Below are positions 41,537-50,600 of a stretch of DNA of 64,000 nt, in pieces. The position numbers were made by a program, and so were the translations under genes. The stretch comes from Streptomyces sp. IMTB 2501. Lineage in GTDB: Bacteria; Actinomycetota; Actinomycetes; Streptomycetales; Streptomycetaceae. The stretch covers positions 496,001 through 560,000 of the forward strand of contig NZ_MQUS01000001.1 in NCBI RefSeq assembly GCF_001953885.1, read 5' to 3'. Each line of letters opens with the position of its first letter. Position 1 is the stretch's first letter. Under the pieces are notes generated by a model. That model ran no database searches. It worked only from the letters and a program-made list of their open reading frames with translations, and was not told the DNA's origin.

Positions 41537-42454
41537 TCAGTCCTTCAGGAAGAACTGATGCTGGTCGGACAGCTGCTCGTACTTCTCCAGCCGGGCCTGG
41601 GTGCGCTCCGGATCGGCGTCGGTCATGGCCTGCAGCAGCGCGGCGGCCATCACGCCCGGCGCGGCGTAGGAGTCGAACACCAGCCGGGAGCCGGTGCCGG
41701 TGGCGAAGGTGATGTCGGCCTCGTCGGCCAGCGGCCCGAGCGCGAGGTCGGTCACCAGGGCGACCTTCAGACCTGCGCCGCGCGCCACCCGCACGGCCTG
41801 GAGAGTCTCCTGGGAGTGCCGGGGCATGGCGAAGGCGAGCACCCAGGTGCCGCCCGCCTCGCGGCACTGCAGCAGCGCGTCGTAGGCCACGCTGCCGCCC
41901 CGGGTGACCAGCCGCACGTCGGGGTGGATGCGGCGGGCGGCGTAGCCGAAGTACTCGGCCAGCGACACCGAGATGCGCAGCCCCAGCACCGTCAGCGGGG
42001 TGGAGCGGGACAGCTCGCGGCCGACCCGGATGATCTGGTCGGGGTCGGCGAAGTCGCGCCGCAGGTTCTCCAGGTTCGCGATCTCGCCGTCGACGGCGGC
42101 CTGGAGCTCGTTGGCCTTGTTCTCCTCGCCCGCCCCGCCGGCCAGGGTGCTCAGCGCGATCGACTGGAGTTTCTCGCGCAGCGCGGGATAGCCGCTGAAG
42201 CCGACGGCGGCGGCGAAGCGGGTGACGGAGGGCTGGCTGACCCCGACCCGGTCGGCCAGCTCGGTGATGGACAGGAACGCGGCCTCGGTGATGTGCTCGA
42301 TCAGATACTGGGCGATGCGCCGCTGCCCCGGCGACAGACGGGGGCCGTCGAAGAGTTCCCGGAGCTGGGAGGTCGGAGCGGCCTCGGCCGCGGGCACGGC
42401 CTTGCCCGAGGTGATCGCTGATGCCTGTGCTCGTGCCTGCTGCGGCGAGGACAC
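41537..42454 (-). CDS. MurR/RpiR family transcriptional regulator
   Basis: 305 residues. HTH_6 domain RLSPGQRRIAQYLIEHITEAAFLSITELADRVGVSQPSVTRFAAAVGFSGYPALREKLQ is followed by a SIS sugar-phosphate isomerase-like domain (LGLRISVSLAEYFGYAARRI, LAFAMPRHSQETLQAVRVARGAGLKVALVTD). GTG 42454 is preferred because AAAGGAGG lies seven bases before it. It probably responds to a phosphosugar. No obvious target gene is adjacent. Confidence 0.9.
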   Translation of the reverse strand: MSSPQQARAQASAITSGKAVPAAEAAPTSQLRELFDGPRLSPGQRRIAQYLIEHITEAAFLSITELADRVGVSQPSVTRFAAAVGFSGYPALREKLQSIALSTLAGGAGEENKANELQAAVDGEIANLENLRRDFADPDQIIRVGRELSRSTPLTVLGLRISVSLAEYFGYAARRIHPDVRLVTRGGSVAYDALLQCREAGGTWVLAFAMPRHSQETLQAVRVARGAGLKVALVTDLALGPLADEADITFATGTGSRLVFDSYAAPGVMAAALLQAMTDADPERTQARLEKYEQLSDQHQFFLKD

Positions 42455-42532
42455 CGGCCCGCCTCCTTTGTCTGCCACAAGCACTCAACATAGCTCACCC
42501 ACCGTCATGAACAGGGGGTTGAGCAGGAGGTT

Positions 42533-44335
42533 TCAACGCCGGTAGAGGCTGATCGACCAGCCCACCTCACCGGCGGGCCGGCTGCTGTCGACCAGCTCGG
42601 CGAGCCGTCCTCGCGCCTTCGCGAGCGCGGAGTCGGACACCGCCAGCAGCCCGTGCACCTGCCGCACCGGCACCGTACGCGGATCGCCGGCGTGGATGCC
42701 GTAGTACGACGGCACACCGCTGCCTTTGTACACCAGCCACACCCGTTCGTGGGGATACCGCTGACGGAGCCGGTCGGCGAGCCGGCCCAGGTCCTGCCCC
42801 CAGTCCACGTTGGAGTCGTGCAGCAGCCGATGGGTGTGCGCGGGGCCGCCGAAGGCCTCGTTGGAGTACGGCAGGTAGTACGGGAACGTGCGCAGCGAAC
42901 TCACCGCCGTGCACAGCACCAGCGCGGCCGTCGCGACGGCCGTCCACCGCCGGCCGGGCCGCGGCACACAGGCCGCCGCCACCGCGAGGAACATCGGCAC
43001 GAACAGCGCGTATCTCGTCCCGAAGTCCCGCGCTCCCGTCATGGCCGCGGCGAGCAGCATCCCGGGCGGCAGCAGCAGATACGGCGCCGCGGGGCGCAGC
43101 CGCCGCAGCGCCACGACCGCCACGGCGCCGGCCGCGCCCAGTGCCAGCAGCCCGAGCGGCGTCTTCACCAGCAGGGCGGCCGGCAGGTAGTACCAGAGCG
43201 AACCGGTGTACAGACGCCCGAACAGATAGCCCTGCCACGGGTACTCCTCCAGCCCGAACTGCACCCGCATCCCCGCCCGGTAGGCCTCGGGCACCGGCAA
43301 CAGATCCACCAGCCGCCCGCGCAGCCCGTGCAGCGCCGCCACCGGTTCGGCGGGGGAGAACCGCAGTCCTGGATCGACGACCAGATACGTGGCCCAGACG
43401 ACGGCGAGAGCCACCATCGCCACGCCGACCGCACCGGCGACCGCCGCTACCACCTGCCGGCGCCGACCGCCGGTCGTGCCCGCGAGGAGGGAAAACGCTT
43501 TACGCCGACGGCTGTCGGCCGGGCCCGAAAGAGCGGACAGGGCTGTGCGCGGGCCGGCGTTCGCGCCCCGCCCGACCGCCGGTGGCGCCTCCCCCCGCCG
43601 GCCCGCCACGACAACGGACACCGCCGCCAGCCCCATCAGTACCGGCACCGCCGGCAATGCGCTCATCTTGGTGGCCACGGCTGCGCCCAGTGCCGCTCCG
43701 GCCGGCGGCAGATACGCCAGCGGTCGCCGTCGTGCGCGCCACACCAGCCAGGCCGATGTCAGCACGAACCCGGCCGCCGGCACGTCCAGGCCGGCCAGTG
43801 AGCCATGGGCGATCAGGTCGGGGGAGAAGGCGTAGAGGGCGAGAGTGACCAGGCCGCCCGCCGTGCCCGTCAGTTCGCGGGCGAACGCGAAGGCGACCAG
43901 CCCGAACAGCAGGGTCAGTGCGATCACCGGCAGTCGTGCCCACAGCATCAGCCGCCAGGGGTCGTTGCCCGACTCGTACAGCAGATGCCGGCCCACGTCC
44001 CCCTGGGTGCCGGTGTACGACGGGTCGTAGTGCGGGTCGGCCACCGCCACACCCGTCGCGATCAGCAGCTTGCCGAGCGGCGGATGCTCGGGGTTGTAGC
44101 GGATCCGGTGCTCGTGCAGATAGTCGGTGGCCGTGGCGACGTACACCGGCTCGTCGATCGTCGGCGTCTGCTGGACGGCCGTCGTCACCATCGCCGCCGC
44201 CATCTGGGCCAGCAGCAACGCCACCAGAAGCGGCACCAGCCACCGGCGGTGCCTGCGCAGCCCGGCGTCAGGGCGGGACGGCTCCTCGGCGGGAGCCGTC
44301 CGGCTGAGGACCAGGTGCTGTTCGCGCGCCATCAT
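42533..44335 (-). CDS. Polytopic glycosyltransferase of the PMT/ArnT (GT39-like) type
   Basis: 600 residues with about ten hydrophobic helices. The first external loop holds the acidic pair in TPTIDEPVYVATATDYL and the motif EHPPLGKLLIATG, typical of GT-C enzymes that use polyprenyl-phosphate sugars. Later elements are SGNDPWRLMLWARLPV and PYSNEAFGGPAHTHRLLHDSNVDWGQDL, seen in bacterial members with a C-terminal soluble domain. It probably transfers a sugar to protein or lipid on the outer face of the membrane. It stands alone between a regulator and a pseudogene. Confidence 0.85.
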   Translation of the reverse strand: MMAREQHLVLSRTAPAEEPSRPDAGLRRHRRWLVPLLVALLLAQMAAAMVTTAVQQTPTIDEPVYVATATDYLHEHRIRYNPEHPPLGKLLIATGVAVADPHYDPSYTGTQGDVGRHLLYESGNDPWRLMLWARLPVIALTLLFGLVAFAFARELTGTAGGLVTLALYAFSPDLIAHGSLAGLDVPAAGFVLTSAWLVWRARRRPLAYLPPAGAALGAAVATKMSALPAVPVLMGLAAVSVVVAGRRGEAPPAVGRGANAGPRTALSALSGPADSRRRKAFSLLAGTTGGRRRQVVAAVAGAVGVAMVALAVVWATYLVVDPGLRFSPAEPVAALHGLRGRLVDLLPVPEAYRAGMRVQFGLEEYPWQGYLFGRLYTGSLWYYLPAALLVKTPLGLLALGAAGAVAVVALRRLRPAAPYLLLPPGMLLAAAMTGARDFGTRYALFVPMFLAVAAACVPRPGRRWTAVATAALVLCTAVSSLRTFPYYLPYSNEAFGGPAHTHRLLHDSNVDWGQDLGRLADRLRQRYPHERVWLVYKGSGVPSYYGIHAGDPRTVPVRQVHGLLAVSDSALAKARGRLAELVDSSRPAGEVGWSISLYRR

Positions 44336-44427
44336 CCGCCCCGCGGTGGCACCGGCCGAGGGGCGGCGGGGACGGTCGAGGGCCCGGTCATGGCCCTACT
44401 GTCGCACCGCTCCCGCCGTCGGCGGCG

Positions 44428-45554
44428 TCACCGCTGCACGAGTCGTACCGACAGACCTTCTGCCGTGTACACGGGTACGGCCCGCAGCCGGTCGGAGTTC
44501 ATCTCGATCCGGGTGAACCGGCCGCGCAGCCGCGGTACGCCGATCACGGGCAGGGTGCCGCCCTCGGCCGGCGGCCGTTCGGTGTCCAGGCGCAGCGAGA
44601 GCACCGCCGCACTCCCCGGGGCGGCCAGGTGCCTCACCGTCAGCGGCGCCTTGCGGCCGGCGCGCAGCGTGACCTCCAGGGTGCCCGTGTCCTGCGCGTA
44701 CGCGCCGCGCACCCGCAGCCGTTCGGAGACCCGCAGCGTGCCGTCCGTGACCCGCACGTCCCCGTGGCCGAGGGCGTCCTCGGAGCCGGCGGCCAGCGTG
44801 CCCTCGGCCGGCACCGTCCCGCCCGTGTAGCGGTTGTGGCCGGTCAGCGCCAGGGAGCCGGTGCCGCGCTTGGTCAGGCCGCCGGGCCCGTCGATGTCGT
44901 CGCGCCAGGCGCCGGCGGCCGAGAATCCGTCCGCCGCGGCGTCCAGCGCGACCGTGACGTCGGAGTCGAAGGCGCCGTAGCCGTCTGCCGCGGCGAACAG
45001 GTTCAGCCGGCCCCACTGCTCGACCCCGTCGAGGAGCACATACCCGGAGGGCAGGCCGGTGGTGCGCAGCACCTCGCGGCGCTGGTCCGCGGTCAGATAC
45101 GGCAGGCGGGTCTCCAGCAGCACCTCCGCGCCCTTCGGCACGGTCAGCGGCAGCTCGCGGCCCTGCCGGGTGAGGACGTAGGTCAGCCGAGGCCGGACCG
45201 CGCGCGCATTGGCGTCCCGGTCGGCGTACGGGTCGGAGCCGGTGTGCGCGGCGGCGTACAGCGTGTCGGCGGTGGTGCCGGTCCGCGCCGTGAAGCAGGC
45301 GAGGGCCTGCGCGCGGGCGGCGGCCTTCAGTTCCGCGTTGGCCGGGTCGGCGAGGGTGGCCGCGGCGAGCGCGGTGGCCATGGTCCGGCCGCCGATGACA
45401 TCGACGGTGTGGTGCATGCCCGCCACGATCCGGGTGTGGGCCAGCTCGTGCGCGCGGGTCACCAGCTCCTGGAAGCGCTCGGGTACGGCGTAGGCGTAGG
45501 CCGGCGCGGCCAGAAGGGGAAGGAGGGGGAAAGAAGTTGAACGAGGGAATATCT
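44428..45554 (-). pseudogene. 5'-truncated PAP2-type acid phosphatase with autotransporter-like repeat
   Basis: The frame begins abruptly after a TAG near 45555 and reads APAYAYAVPERFQELVTRAHELAHTRIVAGMHHTVDVIGG, the last PAP2 motif (RIVAGMHHTVD). It continues through a linker to the PATR-like segment GSLALTGHNRYTGGTVPAEGTL and a beta-rich C-terminus. The KxxxxxxRP and SGH motifs and signal peptide are lost, so catalysis is impossible. A GTG at 45462 could still start a 344-residue protein, but the phosphatase domain would be incomplete. Confidence 0.7.
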
Positions 45555-45664
45555 AGGGCCGGGGTGTGACCCGTCGAGGAGACGCCGGTGATCTTCGCCT
45601 GTTCGGCAGGTGAACGCGGGGGGCCCGGCGCACAGAATCCGACAGGGAACGCACAGCGGCGCCC

Positions 45665-46567
45665 TCACAGCAGCGAACGCGCCAGCGCCACCGCCCCGTC
45701 GACCGGCGGCACCCGCAGCGGCCGCGGTCGGGACGCCGGGAGCGTCTCGGCGAGGGCGGCCGCGAACGCGTCGTACAGCAGCGGCTGGGCCAGCACCGTG
45801 CCGCCCGCGACCACCACGTCGTCGGCCGCCGCGCCCCGCCCGGCCAGCAGCGCCACGAGCGCGGCCAGGGCGCGGCCCTGGGCGGCGATCACGGTACGGG
45901 CGAGCGCCGAGCCCGCCGTCGCGGCGGCGAAGACGGCCGGTGCGCGCCTGCCCCACTCGGCGGAGGGGTCCGCGGCGCTCTCCAACGCCCCGCCCAGCGC
46001 GGGCACTTCGGGTGCGCCGAACGCGTCGAGCAGGGCAGCCGCCAGTGCGTCGGGAGCCTCGCCGCGGTCATGGGCGCCCCAGCAGGCACGTACCGCCTCC
46101 CGCGCCAGCCCGGCCGCGCCGCCCTCGTCCCCGAGGAGCGCGCCCCAGCCGCCGACCTGCACGAGCGTGCCGTCGGCCCGCCGCCCCACCGCCACCGAGC
46201 CGGTGCCGGCGACCAGACCCACACCCCGGTCCAACCCGGCAGCGGCGGGTACGAGGAGTTCGGCGTCGCCCACGACCAGCGCGGGCACGTCGACGTGGGC
46301 GCGCAGGACGGTGCGTATCTCCGCGCACTGGCGCGGGGTCTCACAGGCGTGTCCGCCCACGGCCAGGGCCGACGGACGAACGCCGGCCGGCAGCGCGTCG
46401 GTGACCAGCCCGGCCAGCCAGCCGGCGGCGGCCACGGGGTCGTGCGGCCGCCAGCCGCCGCTCGTGCGGACACGGTCGGCGACGAGGGTGCCACCGGCCA
46501 GAGCTCTCAGATGCGTCTTGGTGCCGCCCACGTCGATGCCGACCAGGACGGGCGTGGACTCCTGCAC
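45665..46567 (-). CDS. N-acetylglucosamine-kinase-like (BadF/BadG) sugar kinase
   Basis: 300 residues of the ASKHA fold. The phosphate-1 loop is VGIDVGGTKTHLRAL near residue 10. VGDAELLVPAAAGLDRGVGLVAGTGSVAVG is the phosphate-2 region, and GGWGALLGDEGGAAGLAREAV and VVVAGGTVLAQPLL come later. The set is that of GlcNAc kinase-like proteins rather than ROK kinases. Start GTG 46567. It is divergent from a ROK repressor with a palindromic operator between them, so it belongs to the sugar cluster extending to 57788. Substrate preference is inferred. Confidence 0.82.
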   Translation of the reverse strand: MQESTPVLVGIDVGGTKTHLRALAGGTLVADRVRTSGGWRPHDPVAAAGWLAGLVTDALPAGVRPSALAVGGHACETPRQCAEIRTVLRAHVDVPALVVGDAELLVPAAAGLDRGVGLVAGTGSVAVGRRADGTLVQVGGWGALLGDEGGAAGLAREAVRACWGAHDRGEAPDALAAALLDAFGAPEVPALGGALESAADPSAEWGRRAPAVFAAATAGSALARTVIAAQGRALAALVALLAGRGAAADDVVVAGGTVLAQPLLYDAFAAALAETLPASRPRPLRVPPVDGAVALARSLL

Positions 46568-46694
46568 GGGATCTCTCTCGCGGTGCGCGGTGCTGCGACG
46601 GTGGGCGAACCGTGCCTGGGTGAAGGGGAGTTGGAGCGGTCGGGAAGCCCCGGGACGGGCCTCGGACGGAGTACGGCAGGCGAGTACCGTGAAG

Positions 46695-46718
46695 TTCGTT
46701 AGGAAGTTAACTAACGAA
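46695..46718. promoter_or_regulatory. Palindromic operator TTCGTTAG-N8-CTAACGAA
   Basis: Perfect eight-base arms (46695-46702 and 46711-46718) enclose a second palindrome AGTTAACT (46705-46712). It lies between the divergent kinase and ROK genes in an AT-rich island. TTAGTTAACTAA-type sequences are known targets of ROK repressors, so autoregulation and control of the kinase are likely. Confidence 0.7.
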
Positions 46719-46758
46719 GTAGAGTGCGTCAAGAGTCCTCGCTACCTGTGGGAGAACC

Positions 46759-47904
46759 GTGGAACACGACGTGGTGGCGGCGCCCTGGCTGTCCGAGAGC
46801 GCGAGCGCGGTCTTCGCCGTGCTCGCCCGGGCGGGCAGCGCGACCCGGCCCCAACTGGCGAGCCTGGCCGGACTGTCCAAACCGACGGTGTCCGCCGCCG
46901 TCGCGGAGCTGGAGAGCGCCCGGCTCGCCACCGTCTCCGGCACCGCCTCCAGCGGCACCGGCCGCACCGCCGCCGTCTACCGGCTCGGACCGGACGCCGG
47001 CGCCGTGCTCGCCGTCGACCTGGGCCCGGACCTCACCCGGGTACGGGGCTGCGCCCTCGACGGAACCCCGCTCGCCGAGGCCACCCGACCCAGGGCCGAC
47101 GCGGCCGGCGCCGTACGCGGGGCCCTCCGCGCGCTGCCCGCCGGTACCCCGCTGCGCGCGATCGTCGTCGCTGTCGGCGATGTCACCGCGCGGGCGGCGG
47201 AGGGTACCGGGATGCGTCCGGCGACCGCCAAGGCGGGCCCGGTCTTCGACGCCATGGCCGTCGCGCTGCCGCCGGGAGTCCCCGTCAGGCTGGAGAACAA
47301 CGTCAACTGCGCCGCCCTCGCCGAACTCCACGAGGGTGCCGCCCGGGGCCGCGACACCTTCGGCTATCTGCGCGTCGGCGTGGGCGTCGGCCTCGGCATC
47401 GTCATCGGCGGCCGGGTGCTGCGTGGCGCGAACGGCGCCGCCGGTGAGCTGGCCCGGCTGCCCTACCCCTGGGACGACGACCGGGAGCCGCGGCTGGAGG
47501 CTCTGGAGGAGTACATCGGCGCCGCATCGCTGCTGCGGCGGGCCGCCACGGCCTGGCGGGAGACGGACGGCCCCTGCCCGGCGACCGCCGAGCGGCTGTT
47601 CGCCCTCGCCGGCCGGGGCAGCGCCCCGGCCCGCACCGTCGTCGCCCGCCATGCCGCCGACGTGGGCCGGCTCGCCGCCGCCGTGGCCGCCGTACTCGAC
47701 CCGGGGCTCATCGTGCTCGGCGGCAGCACCGGCGCGGACCCGCAGCTCCTGCCCGGTGTGCGGGCCGAACTGGCGCGGCTGAGCTGGCCCACCGAGGTGG
47801 TCAGCAGCACGGTCGGCGATCTCGGCACCGTCGTCGGCGCGGCGCGGCTCGCGGTCGCCCGCGGTGTCCGAACCGTGACCGAGGCCCCGCGACGGAAGGA
47901 TTGA
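46759..47904 (+). CDS. ROK family transcriptional regulator
   Basis: 381 residues. The HTH is SASAVFAVLARAGSATRPQLASLAGLSKPTVSAAVAEL, followed by the ROK domain LAVDLGPDLTRVRG, RLENNVNCAALAELHEGAA, GYLRVGVGVGLGIVIGG. The HxGxxGE zinc site is replaced by ANGAAGELARLPYP. GTG 46759 has GGGAG upstream. It should control the divergent kinase and the importer operon that starts 300 bp downstream. Its stop overlaps the -35 box of the importer promoter. Confidence 0.9.
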   Translation: MEHDVVAAPWLSESASAVFAVLARAGSATRPQLASLAGLSKPTVSAAVAELESARLATVSGTASSGTGRTAAVYRLGPDAGAVLAVDLGPDLTRVRGCALDGTPLAEATRPRADAAGAVRGALRALPAGTPLRAIVVAVGDVTARAAEGTGMRPATAKAGPVFDAMAVALPPGVPVRLENNVNCAALAELHEGAARGRDTFGYLRVGVGVGLGIVIGGRVLRGANGAAGELARLPYPWDDDREPRLEALEEYIGAASLLRRAATAWRETDGPCPATAERLFALAGRGSAPARTVVARHAADVGRLAAAVAAVLDPGLIVLGGSTGADPQLLPGVRAELARLSWPTEVVSSTVGDLGTVVGAARLAVARGVRTVTEAPRRKD

Positions 47905-47944
47905 CGGCCTCCGGCTCGTTCTGCCAATGTCCGGACAAGCGCTT
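47901..47944 (+). promoter_or_regulatory. Promoter and AAGCGCTT operator of the sugar importer
   Basis: TTGACG (47901-47906) and CAATGT (47925-47930) are spaced by 18 bp. The palindrome AAGCGCTT (47937-47944) covers the expected transcription start. AGCGCT-centred sites are typical of LacI-type sugar repressors. The site differs from the TTCGTTAG operator, so a second regulator may act here. About 260 bases of untranslated leader with no clear gene follow. Confidence 0.5.
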
Positions 47945-48206
47945 TCTAGGCCGGTCGGGACACCGGCTTGGGGTGGCATCCGGGCCGTACACGACGTACG
48001 GCACGGCGCACGAGGGCGTGCTCGTGCGGCACCGGCCTCAAGGCGGCCGGGGATCCCACCCGTACCCAGGCGGCGCGGCCGGGCGAGGCCGCCCCCGGAA
48101 GGCGCACGTTCCCGAGCAACACACCCCTGCCGCAGCGACCGCGCACCCCCATTCGTGCCGCGGTGACCGGCCGGGGCTCCGTCACGCACCCCTCAGGGAG
48201 GACCCG

Positions 48207-49538
48207 GTGGGTCATCAGATCTCGCGCAGAACCCTCTTCCGCACCGCGAGCGGGCTCGCCGTCGCAGGCGCCCTCGGCCCCACGCTCACCGCCTGCGCCG
48301 GCGGCACCGGAGCGGGCAGCGACAACGGCAGCCTGACGATGACCTGGTGGGGCAGCGACGAGCGGCACGCCGCCTACAAGAAGGCGCTCGCGGCCTTCGA
48401 GAAGAACAACCCCAAGATCAAGACAGAGACCCGTTACTCGGGCTACGACGGCTACTTCGACAAGTTCAACACCCAGGTCGCCGGCGGCAGCGCCCCAGAC
48501 CTGCTGCAGATGGACACCGCGCTGGTCGCCCAGTACGCCCGTAAGGGCATCCTCGCCCCGCTCGACCCGTACATCGGCAAGTCCCTCGACCTGACCGGCT
48601 TCTCGAAGACGCTGCTCGCCGCGGGCACGGTCGACGGCAAGCTGTACGGCGTCCCGTCCGGCATCGGCGTCAACCAGCTGACCGTCAACCGCAGCGGCCT
48701 GGAGAAACTCGGCCTGAAGCTCCCCGACCGCGAGTGGACCTGGAACGATCTGAAGGACATCGCCACGCAGGTCTACAAGAAGAGCGGCGGCAGGATCTAC
48801 GGCGTCGACGACGGCGGCGGCTCCACCCTGCAGTGCTTCGAGATCTTCGCCCGCGAGAAGGGCTGGCCGTTCTTCTCCGACGACGGCAAGAAGCTCGGCT
48901 TCACCGGCGACATCCTCCAGGAGTGGTGGGAGTTCTGGGCCGCGATGCGCAAGGACAACGCCTCGCCGCCGCCCGCCGTCACCTCCGCCGCGCACAACGA
49001 CCTCACCAAGAACGCGGTCGTCATCGGCAAGGCCCTGTTCACATTCGACTCCGGTGTCTACGGCGCCGGCGGCTCGATCACCGACGCCCAGCTGGACTTC
49101 CTGCCCACCCCGCAGGGCGGCTCCTCCGGCGCCCGCGAGGGCAACTTCGTCAACGGAGGCGTGCTGCTCAGCGCGACCAGGGCGAGCAAGAAGATCGCCG
49201 ACTCGGTGAAGATCATGGACTTCTTCGCCCAGGACCCCACCGCCATCAAGGACATGCAACTGCTGCGTGGCATCCCGCCGACCCAGAAGGCCCGTTCGCT
49301 GATCTCGGCCGGGCTGAACGAGACCGACCGGCGGAACATGGCGATGGCCGACTACATCTCCCAGCGGGTCTCCAAGGCGACCAGCGCCCTGCCCGCGCCC
49401 GTGCCCCCGCCCAAGGGCGCCGATCAGATCTGGGACCTGCTGTTCCAGGCCAACCTGGCGGTCGCCTTCGGCAAGAAGACCATCAAGGCGCAGCTCAGCG
49501 AGTTCTTCGACCAGGCGCAGTCCATCCTCGCGGGCTGA
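48207..49538 (+). CDS. Extracellular sugar-binding lipoprotein (ABC transporter)
   Basis: 443 residues. A Tat-like start (SRRTLFRTASGLAVAGA) ends in a lipobox LTAC with Cys30 as the lipid anchor. SBP_bac_1 features follow: LTMTWWGSDERHAAYKKALAAFEKNNP, GSAPDLLQMDTALVAQYARKG and VDGKLYGVPSGIGVNQL. GTG 48207 is placed by AGGGAGGA. It captures an oligosaccharide or disaccharide and feeds the two permeases that follow. The ATPase is not in the cluster; Streptomyces usually share MsiK for this (established for other importers, inferred here). Confidence 0.93.
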   Translation: MGHQISRRTLFRTASGLAVAGALGPTLTACAGGTGAGSDNGSLTMTWWGSDERHAAYKKALAAFEKNNPKIKTETRYSGYDGYFDKFNTQVAGGSAPDLLQMDTALVAQYARKGILAPLDPYIGKSLDLTGFSKTLLAAGTVDGKLYGVPSGIGVNQLTVNRSGLEKLGLKLPDREWTWNDLKDIATQVYKKSGGRIYGVDDGGGSTLQCFEIFAREKGWPFFSDDGKKLGFTGDILQEWWEFWAAMRKDNASPPPAVTSAAHNDLTKNAVVIGKALFTFDSGVYGAGGSITDAQLDFLPTPQGGSSGAREGNFVNGGVLLSATRASKKIADSVKIMDFFAQDPTAIKDMQLLRGIPPTQKARSLISAGLNETDRRNMAMADYISQRVSKATSALPAPVPPPKGADQIWDLLFQANLAVAFGKKTIKAQLSEFFDQAQSILAG

Positions 49539-49585
49539 CCGCCCGCCCCAGCACAGTCCGGCACCGGGAGAGGGCCAGGGAGACG

Positions 49586-50572
49586 ATGAGCATGACCACC
49601 GCCAGGACCGACGAGGCCGCTGGGGAGGCGCCGGCGGCCCCCACGCCCCCCGCTGGCCCGCGCGAGCGCGCACGTCTGCGCCGCCGTGCCGCCAGGCGGC
49701 GCGGCGGGGGATGGTGGCCGTACGTCTTCCTGGCCCCGTGGTTCGTGGGCCTGTTCGGGCTGACGATCTACCCGATGCTGGACTCGCTGTACCTGTCCTT
49801 CACGGACTTCGACCTGCTGACGCCCGCGAAGTGGATCGGTGCCCGGAACTACACGCACATGTTCTCCGACGACCCGGTGTTCTGGGACTCGGTGCACGCG
49901 ACCCTGCTGTACGTCCTGGTGTCCGTCCCGCTGAAGCTGGCGCTCGCGCTCGGCGTGGCCGTCCTGCTCAACCGGCCGCTGAAGGGCATCGGCGTGTACC
50001 GGGCCGCCTTCTATCTGCCCTCGCTGCTCGGCGGCGCGGTGGCCGTCGCGATCGTCTGGCGCCAGGTCTTCGGCGGAGACGGGCTGTTCAACGACTTCCT
50101 CGGCTGGTTCGGCATCAAGGGCGAGGACTGGATATCGAGTCCGGACACCTCGATCTACACGCTCATCCTGCTCGCCGTCTGGCAGTTCGGCACGCCGATG
50201 GTCATCTTCCTGGCCGGGCTGAAGCAGCTGCCCAAGGACGTCTACGAGGCCGCCGCGATCGACGGCGCCGGAACGCTCACCCGGTTCTTCCGGATCACCC
50301 TCCCGCTGCTCACCCCGATCGTCTTCTTCAATCTGGTCCTGCAGATCATCGACGGGTTCAAGACGTTCACCCCCGCCTACGTCGTGAGCAACGGCACCGG
50401 CGGACCGCTCAATTCGACCATGCTGTACTCCCTCTACCTCTACAAGAAGGGCTTCACCGACCTCCAGATGGGCTACGCCTCGGCGCTGGCCTGGGTGCTG
50501 TTCCTGGTCATCGCGGGTTTCACGGCGGTCAATTTCGTCGCCAGCCGTTACTGGGTGCATTACGACGACTGA
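49586..50572 (+). CDS. Sugar ABC transporter permease (MalF type)
   Basis: 328 residues with six predicted membrane helices after a basic N-terminus (RARLRRRAARRRGGG). The EAA loop is EAAAIDGAGTLTRFFRITLPLLTP. Start ATG 49586 has CAGGGAG. It lies 47 bp after the binding-protein gene and 28 bp before the second permease, so all three are one transcript. Confidence 0.93.
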   Translation: MSMTTARTDEAAGEAPAAPTPPAGPRERARLRRRAARRRGGGWWPYVFLAPWFVGLFGLTIYPMLDSLYLSFTDFDLLTPAKWIGARNYTHMFSDDPVFWDSVHATLLYVLVSVPLKLALALGVAVLLNRPLKGIGVYRAAFYLPSLLGGAVAVAIVWRQVFGGDGLFNDFLGWFGIKGEDWISSPDTSIYTLILLAVWQFGTPMVIFLAGLKQLPKDVYEAAAIDGAGTLTRFFRITLPLLTPIVFFNLVLQIIDGFKTFTPAYVVSNGTGGPLNSTMLYSLYLYKKGFTDLQMGYASALAWVLFLVIAGFTAVNFVASRYWVHYDD

Positions 50573-50600
50573 CGCCGCCTGAACGAGAGGTTCTTCGACC

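Noticed and set aside
46729-49673. Two long minus-strand frames opposite the ROK and sugar-binding genes
   Set aside because: Compositional shadows with Gly/Arg/Glu runs and no domain; the plus strand has recognisable proteins with ribosome binding sites.
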